In this document: positions 32,765 through 40,777 of the stretch, in pieces
Layout: each line of letters opens with the position of its first letter
How positions within the stretch are numbered: position 1 is the first letter of the stretch
NCBI GenBank assembly: GCA_900770295.1
Contig: CAAGJQ010000163.1
Location: forward strand, 1-43,139
DNA from: an uncultured Oscillibacter sp.
GTDB lineage: Bacteria; Bacillota; Clostridia; Oscillospirales; Oscillospiraceae
Direction of reading: 5' to 3'
Length of the DNA: 43,139 bases
The notes under the pieces: model-generated
What the model was told of the DNA's origin: nothing
The model's input: only the letters and a program-made list of their open reading frames with translations
The model's database searches: none
Position numbers and translations under genes: made by a program

Positions 32765-33403
32765 ATGAGTATTTTGAATGATATCAGCTCCTGGTTACAG
32801 CAGGGCCGCGCACCGAAAGTAAAAGCCTGCGTACAGCAGGCCCTTGACGAGGGGATTCCGGCCAGCAAGATCCTGGAGGAAGGTCTGCTGGACGGTATGA
32901 ACATCATCGGACAGAAGTTCAAAAACAACGAGGTGTTCGTCCCGGAGGTGCTGATTGCCGCGCGTGCGATGACGAAGGGCATTGAGCTGCTCCGCCCCCA
33001 TCTGGTCGCGGACGGCGTTGAGGAAAAGGGCACGGTTGTGATCGGAACTGTCAAGGGCGATCTGCATGACATCGGCAAGAACCTGGTCCGCATGATGATG
33101 GAGGGAAAGGGATTGAAGGTCATCGACCTGGGGGTTGATGTATCGGTTGAAAAATTCCTGGATGCCGCCCGCGAAAATGACGCGCAGATCATCGCCTGCT
33201 CCGCCTTGCTGACCACCACCATGGGAGAGATGCGCAGCGTTGTTGAGGCCGTCAAGGCTTCCGAGATGAATGGCAAGGTCAAAATCATGATCGGCGGCGC
33301 GCCGATCACCCAGGCATACTGCGATCAGATCGACGCTGACTGCTTTACGCCCGACGCCGCTTCCGCGGCTGAGGCCGCACTGAGCTTCTGCGTCGGAAAC
33401 TGA
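32765..33403 (+). CDS. Corrinoid (B12-binding) methyl-carrier protein
   Basis: The 212-residue protein has the two-domain layout of MtaC/MtbC/MttC carriers: an N-terminal four-helix cap (residues about 5-85, ALDEGIPASKILEEGLLDGM and FKNNEVFVPEVLIAARAM) and a Rossmann B12 domain with GDLHDIGKNLV, where His101 is the lower cobalt ligand. SALLTTTMGEM and IGGAPIT complete the binding site. It accepts the methyl group from a methyltransferase and passes it on. GGAGG lies 9 nt before the ATG. A bidirectional terminator follows. Confidence 0.96.
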   Translation: MSILNDISSWLQQGRAPKVKACVQQALDEGIPASKILEEGLLDGMNIIGQKFKNNEVFVPEVLIAARAMTKGIELLRPHLVADGVEEKGTVVIGTVKGDLHDIGKNLVRMMMEGKGLKVIDLGVDVSVEKFLDAARENDAQIIACSALLTTTMGEMRSVVEAVKASEMNGKVKIMIGGAPITQAYCDQIDADCFTPDAASAAEAALSFCVGN

Positions 33404-33440
33404 TGAAATTCATTTGATATATCTGCCGCTCCGGACACAA

Positions 33441-33473
33441 AAAAACAGGCCTTCCGACCGAAGGCCTGTTTTT
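33441..33473. terminator. Bidirectional terminator between corrinoid protein and activator genes
   Basis: A 14-bp perfect stem (AAAAACAGGCCTTC and its complement, loop CGACC) has T or A runs on both sides, between converging genes. Confidence 0.9.
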
Positions 33474-33595
33474 CAATATGGGATTGGAACGGAAAACACG
33501 GCTTCACCCTGCTGCATACAAAGCGGGGCCGGAGAGACCGGGAGACACCCGCGCCTCCAAGGCAAAGAGAACGGCTGGGGGCGGTGGCGCCGCCA

Positions 33596-35086
33596 TCAGA
33601 ACTCCCCGAATGACATGCAGTCCACGTAGTAATCCATAAATTCGGGACTGGAGGAGAGCGAGAGCTCAACGGCGTTCCGCACAAGGACCTCGGACTGCGC
33701 GCGCAAATCACGGTTGAGCAGCAGCATATACGCACCGCCCAACGCGCCGTTGCCAATGAAGTCGGTTTTTTGCCGCAGATCTGCCGGAAACAGGCCAATC
33801 CGAACCGCTGAATCGGCGTTCATCGAACTGCCGAAGCCGCCTGCAATGGCAAAACGGCTCACCGCTTTGGCGGAAATGTGCTCATGCTCCAGCAGGGTGA
33901 TCAGGCCGGCGCAGACAGCCGATTTGGCCAGCTGGATCTGGCGGACATCACGCTGCGTAATGCTGACGCCGCTGTCGCCGACAGGCCAGCTTTCTTCGAG
34001 ATAGCCTGTTTCGTCAATCGCCCCAGTCTCGAGCATGACCGCCAGCGCGTCCAGGATGCCGGAACCGCACACACCGGCGGCGGGCCGTCCCGGGACAGCT
34101 TCGTAGACGGTCCCGCCGTCTTTCCGGGCGACCGCACGGATCGCGCCCGGCACCGCGGGCATGCCGCAGCTCAGCCCCGCACCTTCGAATGCCGGACCGG
34201 CCGCGGTTGCGCAGCACAGCAGCCTGCTGCCGCATCCGAGCACCATTTCACCGTTGGTGCCGATGTCGGCAAGCAGCTGTATGCCGCCCCCTGTCAGATT
34301 GGCGGACAGAATGGCGCAAGTAATATCCGCGCCCACATACGCGCCTGTGCAGCGCGGCAGATAAACAGGGGCCCCCGCCAGCCTGCGGCGGCTTATGTAG
34401 CCAAAATGGGACTGCACGTCAAAGGGGACGACCGCGAGGGAGGACGGGTCCAGACCTTCGTACAGATGGAGCATGGTCGTGTTGCCGGTGACGACCGATT
34501 CATCCACTGCTTTGATGCCGGTCTCGCGCAGACAGGAGCCGGCCATCTCCTCAAGCTGATCTGCGATGCGGTTTGAGAGCGTGTCCAGACCGGCGGTTTT
34601 GCAGGCTTCAATGCGGGAGATGACGTCGGCGCCGTAGCCGCGCTGAGCGTTCTCCGCCAGCCGCTCAGCCAGAATCGCGCCGCTGGCACGGTCAACGAGC
34701 TGCAGGGCTACGGTGGTCGTACCGATATCAACGGCGAATCCATAGCCGGTCCCGGTGCGGGCGACGTCCGGAGTTTTGTGCCAGGTGACGATTCTGGACG
34801 CGCCTTCCTCCCGCAGGGTAACCGACAGATCGCCCATGACCCGGCATGAGCAGGCCAGGCGCATGCCGCGGGCCAGCGCGTCGGGCGGGAGCAGGCGGGT
34901 TTCCTCCTCGCCGGCCGGACTGGCCGGCCCCGAAACCTGGACCCTGCACTTGCCGCAGGTATGGTTTCCCGCACAGGGCAGGGCAAAGGATGGAATATAC
35001 TGCCGCAGCAGGTCGCCGATCAGCTGGCCGGGAGCGGCCGATACCGTGCGGCGTGTGCTGCCGGTCACGATGGTCACTTCAAACAT
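33596..35086 (-). CDS. Reductive activator of corrinoid proteins (RACo/RamA-like, DUF4445)
   Basis: The 496-residue protein joins an N-terminal plant-type [2Fe-2S] ferredoxin domain (CAGNHTCGKC: Cys38, Cys44, Cys47, then a fourth Cys in LACSC at 79 or 81) to an ASKHA ATPase region with YGFAVDIGTTTVALQLV and LLADIGTNGEMVLG. This is the layout of RACo, which uses ATP to drive reduction of inactive Co(II) corrinoid to Co(I). GAAGGAGG precedes ATG 35086. It overlaps the end of the hydantoinase-like gene by 13 bp, so the two ATPases are coupled. The partner is most likely the corrinoid protein encoded next door on the other strand. Confidence 0.94.
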   Translation of the reverse strand: MFEVTIVTGSTRRTVSAAPGQLIGDLLRQYIPSFALPCAGNHTCGKCRVQVSGPASPAGEEETRLLPPDALARGMRLACSCRVMGDLSVTLREEGASRIVTWHKTPDVARTGTGYGFAVDIGTTTVALQLVDRASGAILAERLAENAQRGYGADVISRIEACKTAGLDTLSNRIADQLEEMAGSCLRETGIKAVDESVVTGNTTMLHLYEGLDPSSLAVVPFDVQSHFGYISRRRLAGAPVYLPRCTGAYVGADITCAILSANLTGGGIQLLADIGTNGEMVLGCGSRLLCCATAAGPAFEGAGLSCGMPAVPGAIRAVARKDGGTVYEAVPGRPAAGVCGSGILDALAVMLETGAIDETGYLEESWPVGDSGVSITQRDVRQIQLAKSAVCAGLITLLEHEHISAKAVSRFAIAGGFGSSMNADSAVRIGLFPADLRQKTDFIGNGALGGAYMLLLNRDLRAQSEVLVRNAVELSLSSSPEFMDYYVDCMSFGEF

Positions 35087-37113
35087 GGGGAACCTCCTTC
35101 GCTGGCTGTTTGGATCAGGCAGGTGCCGGCGGTGACCTCGACGCGGGTGGCGAGCTTGATGCCGCGGCCCAAAAGCTCCTGCTGTTTGACCTGGAAAGAG
35201 AGGGCGCCTGTCGCGCCCCGGGCGCGGAGGCGGGAGGAGGTCAGCTCGTGCAGCCGGCCGGAAGCCCAGGCGATCGCGTCCTCCTCTTTGCGGAAATAGT
35301 GGGGCGGCTGTCCCGCGCAGAGAACCTCGTAATCCATTTGCTGACTGTCCTCGGGGGACAGGCCGTGGGGACGGACCTCCGCCGAGACCGAATCGGTCAT
35401 CTGCCCGGTCACCGCGCCCACCGCATTGGCGACCGAAGCGCAATCCGGAATGACGCACACCGCGTCCAGCGCCTGGGCGGCGGCAGGCAGAAAGAGGTGC
35501 GTAGGGCCGCCGATGCCGACCAGGGCGGCAGGGGAACGGAAACAGTAATGCAGCATGGAGGAACCGCCCGGCATCCGGTTTTTCCACTGTAAGCGCAGCA
35601 GCTCACGCATGCCTGCGTCCAGTCCGTGGGCATGGTAATAGGGGGAGGCGTGCTCCAGCAGCATCTGGGAGACCGCACAGAAGATCTCACGTGAGATGCA
35701 TTCGTATACCGCGCCGCAGAAGGCCTCGGGTTCCATATGCACCGAGGCGGCCGCGAAGCGGACGGCGAGGATGGATGCGTCCCGGTTGTAGCGGGTATAG
35801 TCGCCTTTGACATGCATGACGTCGGTGGGTGTCAGACCGGCACGCAGAAGAACGCCTGCCTGCTCAAGCGCGCCGGTGCGCAGCTGATACTTGTCCACAC
35901 CGGCGGCGTCGGCTGCCTGCTGGACGCTGAGCGGACCGGCTTCCAGCGCGCGGCACAGCCTCCGGTCGGACTCGGACAGCTCCAGCCCGGCCCAGTCGGT
36001 CCGATTCAGAGTCAGAAATTCATGCAGGGGGATGGAATGGGCGGGCACATCCCGCACCTGGGCACGCAGGACCGGTACGATCCCGGGGTGCGCTTCCGCC
36101 AGAACACACAGCGGGATCATGCGGTCAGGGCCAAGGGAGAGCACGCCTTGATTGTCCCAGCGTACCGCGCTGTCGCCTCCCAGAGCGAACGAGGCCGAGG
36201 ACAGCCCGCTGACCAGCGTTTTCCACTTGCCGACCCGGATGCCGTCCTCCGAGAGCAGCGGTACGCCCGCCTCGATGAGAGCGACGTCGGTCGTAGTGCC
36301 GCCCATATCGACAATGACCGCGTTTTGCTGCCCGGTCAGCGCACTGCCGCCAAGGGCGGAGGCCGCCGGACCTGAGAGCAGGGTCTCCACTGCGTGCTCC
36401 GCCGAATACTGCAGGCCCATCAGGCTGCTGTCAGAGCGGACGATGAAGATCTCCGCCCCGATGCCCCGGGTTTGGAAGGCCTTCCGGACTGCGTCCAGAA
36501 ACTCCCGGGTGACCGGAAGCAGACCGGCGTTCAAAACCGCGCTGGCAGCGCGCTCCAGGCTGGACAGCCCGCCAAACAGCGCGCTTGCGCAGACAACGGG
36601 CAGGCCGGTTTCAGCTTCCACGATACGGGCCGCTGTCTGTTCCAGCACGCCACCGTTGCGCATGCCGTAGATCTCGCAAACCGCGCAGCCCTCCACGCCG
36701 GAGAACCACTCCTTCGCATGCGTTCGCAGAAAATCCCAGTCCGGCTCCTCCAGGATCTGGCCGGTGATGGTGGTGCGGCAGGGGAGATAGCGGATATCAT
36801 CAGGGTCGGTAAAACCGTAGTCCGCGCCAAAGCGCTCGATGCCCCGGCGGTCAATGCCCATCAGGAGCAGGCGGGTGCGGCGGATCTTGCCCTCAACGCA
36901 GGCGTTGGTGGCAAGCGTGGTGGACAGGCCGGCCACGGAGGCCTGCCGGCACAGAACGATGTCCAGCCCGTCCAGCGCGGCAAGAATGCCGCGGGTCAGA
37001 TCGTCGTGGGTGGTCAGAGCCTTGTTGTGGCTTAGAATCTGACCGGAATCAAAATCGTACAGGACGGCATCCGTGCAGGTGCCGCCCGTGTCAATACCGA
37101 TAGCAAGTTTCAT
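35074..37113 (-). CDS. Hydantoinase/oxoprolinase-family ASKHA protein
   Basis: The 679-residue protein has the HyuA-type ASKHA motifs: KLAIGIDTGGTCTDAVLYD (phosphate-1), VAGLSTTLATNACVEG, VIVDMGGTTTDVALIE (phosphate-2), and a C-terminal LVGIGGPTHLFLPAAAQAL. True hydantoinases need a HyuB partner, absent here. Relatives often occur in corrinoid methyltransferase clusters beside RACo and DUF1638, so a role in corrinoid activation or repair is more likely than hydantoin hydrolysis; this is inference. It is the first gene of the minus-strand pair. Confidence 0.88.
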   Translation of the reverse strand: MKLAIGIDTGGTCTDAVLYDFDSGQILSHNKALTTHDDLTRGILAALDGLDIVLCRQASVAGLSTTLATNACVEGKIRRTRLLLMGIDRRGIERFGADYGFTDPDDIRYLPCRTTITGQILEEPDWDFLRTHAKEWFSGVEGCAVCEIYGMRNGGVLEQTAARIVEAETGLPVVCASALFGGLSSLERAASAVLNAGLLPVTREFLDAVRKAFQTRGIGAEIFIVRSDSSLMGLQYSAEHAVETLLSGPAASALGGSALTGQQNAVIVDMGGTTTDVALIEAGVPLLSEDGIRVGKWKTLVSGLSSASFALGGDSAVRWDNQGVLSLGPDRMIPLCVLAEAHPGIVPVLRAQVRDVPAHSIPLHEFLTLNRTDWAGLELSESDRRLCRALEAGPLSVQQAADAAGVDKYQLRTGALEQAGVLLRAGLTPTDVMHVKGDYTRYNRDASILAVRFAAASVHMEPEAFCGAVYECISREIFCAVSQMLLEHASPYYHAHGLDAGMRELLRLQWKNRMPGGSSMLHYCFRSPAALVGIGGPTHLFLPAAAQALDAVCVIPDCASVANAVGAVTGQMTDSVSAEVRPHGLSPEDSQQMDYEVLCAGQPPHYFRKEEDAIAWASGRLHELTSSRLRARGATGALSFQVKQQELLGRGIKLATRVEVTAGTCLIQTASEGGSPCLK

Positions 37114-37252
37114 AATGGCCTTTCCCTCAGGTGATTTGTCATATGTTTAATATGATTATAAGAAGGAACAGGGGTGAAGTATAGGAGTATCGTCCGCCGG
37201 TTGAGACAAAATTGACGGATTTCGCATGAGCCCGGAAAAACAGGCGTGCGGC

Positions 37253-37281
37253 TTGCGCGGGCGCCGCGTCCGGCCTATACT
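37253..37281 (+). promoter_or_regulatory. Promoter for the DUF1638 gene
   Basis: TTGCGC (37253-37258), a 17-nt spacer and TATACT (37276-37281) lie 46 bp before the DUF1638 start. The minus strand carries TATAAT at 37160-37155 as a possible -10 for the divergent ASKHA pair, with no clear -35. Confidence 0.6.
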
Positions 37282-37327
37282 GAAAGCGAGTATTCTGACT
37301 GAAAACAGTCCGGGGAGGAATTTTAAA

Positions 37328-38089
37328 ATGCGGATAGCAATGATTGGCTGCATGGTCATGAACCGCGAGATCAGCCGGCTGGTGGCGGACAGCCATCATA
37401 CCGTGCGGGTCTGGTGGCTGCGGCAGGGCTTACACGATACGCCTGACATCCTGCGCACCGAGCTGCAGCGCACGATTGACGAGATCGAGCGGGAGAACAG
37501 CCTGCTGCCCGAGGGGCTGCGCTTTGAATCCATCGTCCTTGCCTACGGCCTGTGCTCAAACGGCGTGCTCGGCCTGCGCAGCCGGTCGCTGCCCGTTGTC
37601 GTGCCCCGCTGCGACGACTGCATTTCCCTGTTTCTGGGGTCCTCTGACCGCTACCGCAGGCTGTTCCGCGAGCTGCCCGGCGTATATTGGTACAACACGG
37701 GCTGGATCGAGCAGGCGTTTACCCCGTCGGCTGAGAACTACGCCCGCCAGCGCACCCAGTACGCCCGGGAATACGGCGAGGAGAACGCCAGCTATCTGAT
37801 GGAGTGCACGAACAACTGGATGACGAATTACAGGCACTGCGGATATATCACCTGCCCGCTGGGCGATCGCCCGGCGCACGAGGCCTATGCCCGCCAGGCG
37901 GCGAAGGACTTCGGGTGGGAATTCACCAAGGTCGAGGGCAGCATGGAATATCTGGATGCCCTGGTCAACGGCCCGTGGGATGATGCGCGGTTTTTGACCT
38001 GCCCGCCCGGAAGCCGGATCGAAGCCGACTACTCCAATCGGAAATTCCGCAGCGTTCCGGTCGGACTGGACGATCAGGAAACCGGCTGA
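37328..38089 (+). CDS. DUF1638 family protein
   Basis: The 253-residue protein shows the DUF1638 signature: IAMIGCMVMNREI at the start, VLAYGLCSNGVLGL, PRCDDCISLFLGS, and PGVYWYNTGWIEQ. Several Cys residues are clustered in the conserved motifs (Gly-Cys, Leu-Cys-Ser, Cys-Asp-Asp-Cys), which suggests metal or cofactor binding. The family is known mainly from its neighbourhood with corrinoid methyltransferase genes; its activity is undetermined. GGGGAGGAA precedes ATG 37328. A terminator closes the unit at 38199-38243. Confidence 0.88.
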   Translation: MRIAMIGCMVMNREISRLVADSHHTVRVWWLRQGLHDTPDILRTELQRTIDEIERENSLLPEGLRFESIVLAYGLCSNGVLGLRSRSLPVVVPRCDDCISLFLGSSDRYRRLFRELPGVYWYNTGWIEQAFTPSAENYARQRTQYAREYGEENASYLMECTNNWMTNYRHCGYITCPLGDRPAHEAYARQAAKDFGWEFTKVEGSMEYLDALVNGPWDDARFLTCPPGSRIEADYSNRKFRSVPVGLDDQETG

Positions 38090-38198
38090 CCGAGGGGACC
38101 TGTCCGCTCCGGCAATGGAGCGCCTTTTGAAGCGGCCGCGGTATCCCGGTGAACAGACCTGATATGCTACGAAATAAAATCAATATTCTCCAAATTTG

Positions 38199-38243
38199 AA
38201 TACCATGCTTCTATACACTGAACTGAGAAGCATGGTATTTTTA
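38199..38243 (+). terminator. Terminator after the DUF1638 gene
   Basis: AATACCATGCTTCT and AGAAGCATGGTATT form a 14-bp perfect stem with a 13-nt loop, followed by TTTAT. Confidence 0.85.
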
Positions 38244-38359
38244 TATCAGAAAATGATGACGGCACCTGATGGACAGGGCGAAAATCACTGCCGCCAAATC
38301 ACAGAATACGTGGAGCGGAAAGCCGCTTCACTCTGGAAGGATAAGGAGGAAAACAAACC

Positions 38360-39739
38360 ATGAAAGATCTGCTGTTCCGAACGCTGCGCCATGAGGAGAC
38401 GGAACGCGCCCCCTGGGTCCCGTTTGCCGGTGTACATGCCGGAAAGCTCAAGGGGTATACGGCAACCGAGATGCTGACCGACTCCGACAAGGCGCTGGAG
38501 TCCCTGCTGGAGGTCAACCGCCTGTATAAACCGGACGGCCAGCCGGTTATTTTTGACCTGCAGATCGAGGCCGAGTGCCTTGGCTGTGACTTGACCTGGG
38601 CGGATGACTGCCCGCCGTCCGTGTCCAGCCATCCGCTGGACGGCAGTGACGAGGAACCGCCTGAGACGCCGTGCGACTGCAAGATTCCGACCAGGGAATC
38701 CGGCCGTATCCCGTATGTTCTGGATGTCATGCGCCGCATGAAGGAGGCGGTGGGCGAGACGACCGCGCTGTATGGCCTGATCTGCGGCCCCTTCACGCTG
38801 GCCTCCCATCTGCGCGGCAACAATCTGTTTACGGACATGTTTGACTTCGAGGAAGAGGTCGAGAGCCTGTTTGCCTTCTGCAAACGCGTCTGCATGAAGA
38901 TGGCCGACTATTATATCGAGGCCGGTATGGATGTCATTGCAATCGTCGATCCGCTGATCTCCCAGATTTCCACCGCCCACTTCGAACAGTACATGACGGA
39001 GCCGTATACCGAATTGTTCGCGCATATTCGCGAGCAGGGCGCGTTCTCCTCGTTCTTTGTCTGCGGAGACGCGACCCGCAACATCGAGGCTATGTGCCAG
39101 ACCACGCCGGACTCCATCTCGGTGGACGAAAACGTCGATCTGCTGGCGGCCAAGAAAATTTCTGACCAGTACAATGTTGTCATCGGCGGAAATATCCCGC
39201 TGACCTCCATTATGCTGCTGGGCAATCAGCAGGACAACATGAAGTTTGCGGTCGACCTGCTTGACTCTGTCAAGGTCAAGAAGAATTTCATTTTGGCGCC
39301 CGGCTGCGACATGCCGTATGATGTGCCGGTTGAGAACTGCATCGGCATTGCGCAGGCGGCTCTGGAGACCGACGCGGTCCGTGAGATGGTCAGAAATTAT
39401 CAGGCCGAGGAGATCGATACCTCGAACGTCATTCTGCCCGACTACGCAAACCTCAAAAAGCCTCTTGTCGAGGTGTTTACCCTGGATTCCGCGCAGTGTG
39501 CCGCCTGCGGCTATATGATGGGCGCGGCCAATCAGGCCAAGGCGACCTTCGGCGATGCGATCGACATGGTCGAGTATAAGTTTATCTATAAGGAAAACGT
39601 TGCACGCTGCATCAAGATGGGGGTTCCGAACCTGCCGTCCATGTACATCAACGGAGAGCTGAAATACCGCTCCATCATTCCCGCCAGGGCGGAGCTTGAG
39701 CAGGCCATTCAGGAAGCCATCGAGACCTGCAAGAAGTGA
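38360..39739 (+). CDS. URO-D (MtaA-like) methyltransferase fused to a thioredoxin-like domain
   Basis: The 459-residue protein has an N-terminal URO-D domain (about 1-350) of the methylcobamide:thiol methyltransferase type. The metal-site positions read FFVCGDA (Cys235; the usual His two before it is Phe) and APGCDMPYDVP (Cys316). Residues about 367-459 form a second domain with LVEVFTLDSAQCAACGYM (CxxC at Cys380/Cys383) and NLPSMYINGEL with the cis-Pro expected in thioredoxin folds. The fusion could supply the thiol acceptor or a redox function in cis; that is inference. AAGGAGG lies 9 nt before the ATG. The CobW gene follows after 4 nt. Confidence 0.88.
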   Translation: MKDLLFRTLRHEETERAPWVPFAGVHAGKLKGYTATEMLTDSDKALESLLEVNRLYKPDGQPVIFDLQIEAECLGCDLTWADDCPPSVSSHPLDGSDEEPPETPCDCKIPTRESGRIPYVLDVMRRMKEAVGETTALYGLICGPFTLASHLRGNNLFTDMFDFEEEVESLFAFCKRVCMKMADYYIEAGMDVIAIVDPLISQISTAHFEQYMTEPYTELFAHIREQGAFSSFFVCGDATRNIEAMCQTTPDSISVDENVDLLAAKKISDQYNVVIGGNIPLTSIMLLGNQQDNMKFAVDLLDSVKVKKNFILAPGCDMPYDVPVENCIGIAQAALETDAVREMVRNYQAEEIDTSNVILPDYANLKKPLVEVFTLDSAQCAACGYMMGAANQAKATFGDAIDMVEYKFIYKENVARCIKMGVPNLPSMYINGELKYRSIIPARAELEQAIQEAIETCKK

Positions 39740-39743
39740 CGGA

Positions 39744-40670
39744 ATGAGCAGGCTGTATCTGATCACCGGTTTTCTGGGAGCGGGAAAGACCACATTCCTC
39801 AAAAATTTCATCCGCCTGTTCCGCGGACAGACCATTCAGCTGATTGTCAATGAATTCGGCAAAGAGGGCGTGGACGGAGCTCTCCTCGCGGATCTGGGCG
39901 CTTTTTTGCGGGAGATCTCCGGGGGGTCCGTGTTCTGCTCCTGCCGCCTGGACCAGTTCGAAAAGGTCCTGCGCCAGTCGGAGGATACCGGTGCGGATGT
40001 CATCCTGGTGGAGGCCTCCGGACTGTCTGACCCGACCGGAGTACGCAAGCTGTTTGGGCAGACCGGGCGCTTTCCCAACATCGAATATATGGGCGGCGTG
40101 TGCCTGATTGACGCGGTGCGGTTTCCCAAGCTGTATGCGACGGCCCGCACCTGCGTCAGGCAGTTGGCCTCAAGCGATATTGCGGTGGTCAACAAGACTG
40201 ACCGGGCCAGCCCTGAACAGCTTGCCGGGACCCTGGCCCTGATTCAGGGCCAGCGGCCCGGCATGCCGCTTGTTCAGACCAGCTTCGGCCGGGTCGGTCC
40301 CGAAATTCTGGATACTCTGGCCGGGGCCCGGGCTTTGCCTGCGGCGGATATGCCGCTGACCGCCGACCTGACCCTCCGGCAGCTGAATATCCGCATCGCA
40401 CCGGCTATTTCGGCATACGCACTGCAAAAATTCATTGAAATGTTCGCTGAAAACACCTTCCGGGTCAAGGGCTTTATCCAGACGTGCGATCAGGGTATGG
40501 TGCTGGCTGACTGTGTGGGAAACGTGGTGTCCGTCAAACCGGTAAGCCTGGATGTCCCCGAGGAGAAACGGGGCTGGCTGACCGTCCTCTCAGGTGCGGG
40601 CATGCCGGTGCGGAAAGCTGTTCGGGAAGCCTGCAGGTGGTATGCGGAAATGATTCTGGAAACAGAATGA
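39744..40670 (+). CDS. CobW/COG0523 family metallochaperone GTPase
   Basis: The 308-residue protein has Walker A ITGFLGAGKTTFLKN, Walker B VILVEASGLSDPTGV, and NKTD. The metal-binding CxCC motif of the family is present as FCSCR, so the third Cys is replaced. The C-terminal CobW domain (FRVKGFIQTCDQGMVL) is complete. It follows the methyltransferase-thioredoxin gene by 4 nt with only a weak ribosome site (ACGGA), so translation is probably coupled. MtaA-type enzymes need zinc, so delivery of zinc or cobalt to that enzyme is a reasonable guess. Confidence 0.9.
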   Translation: MSRLYLITGFLGAGKTTFLKNFIRLFRGQTIQLIVNEFGKEGVDGALLADLGAFLREISGGSVFCSCRLDQFEKVLRQSEDTGADVILVEASGLSDPTGVRKLFGQTGRFPNIEYMGGVCLIDAVRFPKLYATARTCVRQLASSDIAVVNKTDRASPEQLAGTLALIQGQRPGMPLVQTSFGRVGPEILDTLAGARALPAADMPLTADLTLRQLNIRIAPAISAYALQKFIEMFAENTFRVKGFIQTCDQGMVLADCVGNVVSVKPVSLDVPEEKRGWLTVLSGAGMPVRKAVREACRWYAEMILETE

Positions 40671-40688
40671 CGGGAGATAACATGAGAA

Positions 40689-40715
40689 GCGGCGCTGCAT
40701 CGGGTGCAGCGCCGC
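40689..40715 (+). terminator. GC-rich hairpin between cobW and the radical SAM gene
   Basis: GCGGCGCTGCA and TGCAGCGCCGC pair over 11 bp with loop TCGGG. There is almost no T run, so it may slow transcription or stabilise the upstream mRNA rather than terminate. Confidence 0.45.
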
Positions 40716-40777
40716 CTCTTGAAGCCGGCTCCCGGCGAAATGAGATGAACAACATGACATGTGAGGGAGCAATCGTT

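Noticed and set aside
31367..38359. Cobalamin riboswitch upstream of the corrinoid genes
   Set aside because: The gaps before 31434, 32765, 37328 and 38360 are 67-270 bp and I saw no B12-box or the usual multi-helix layout.
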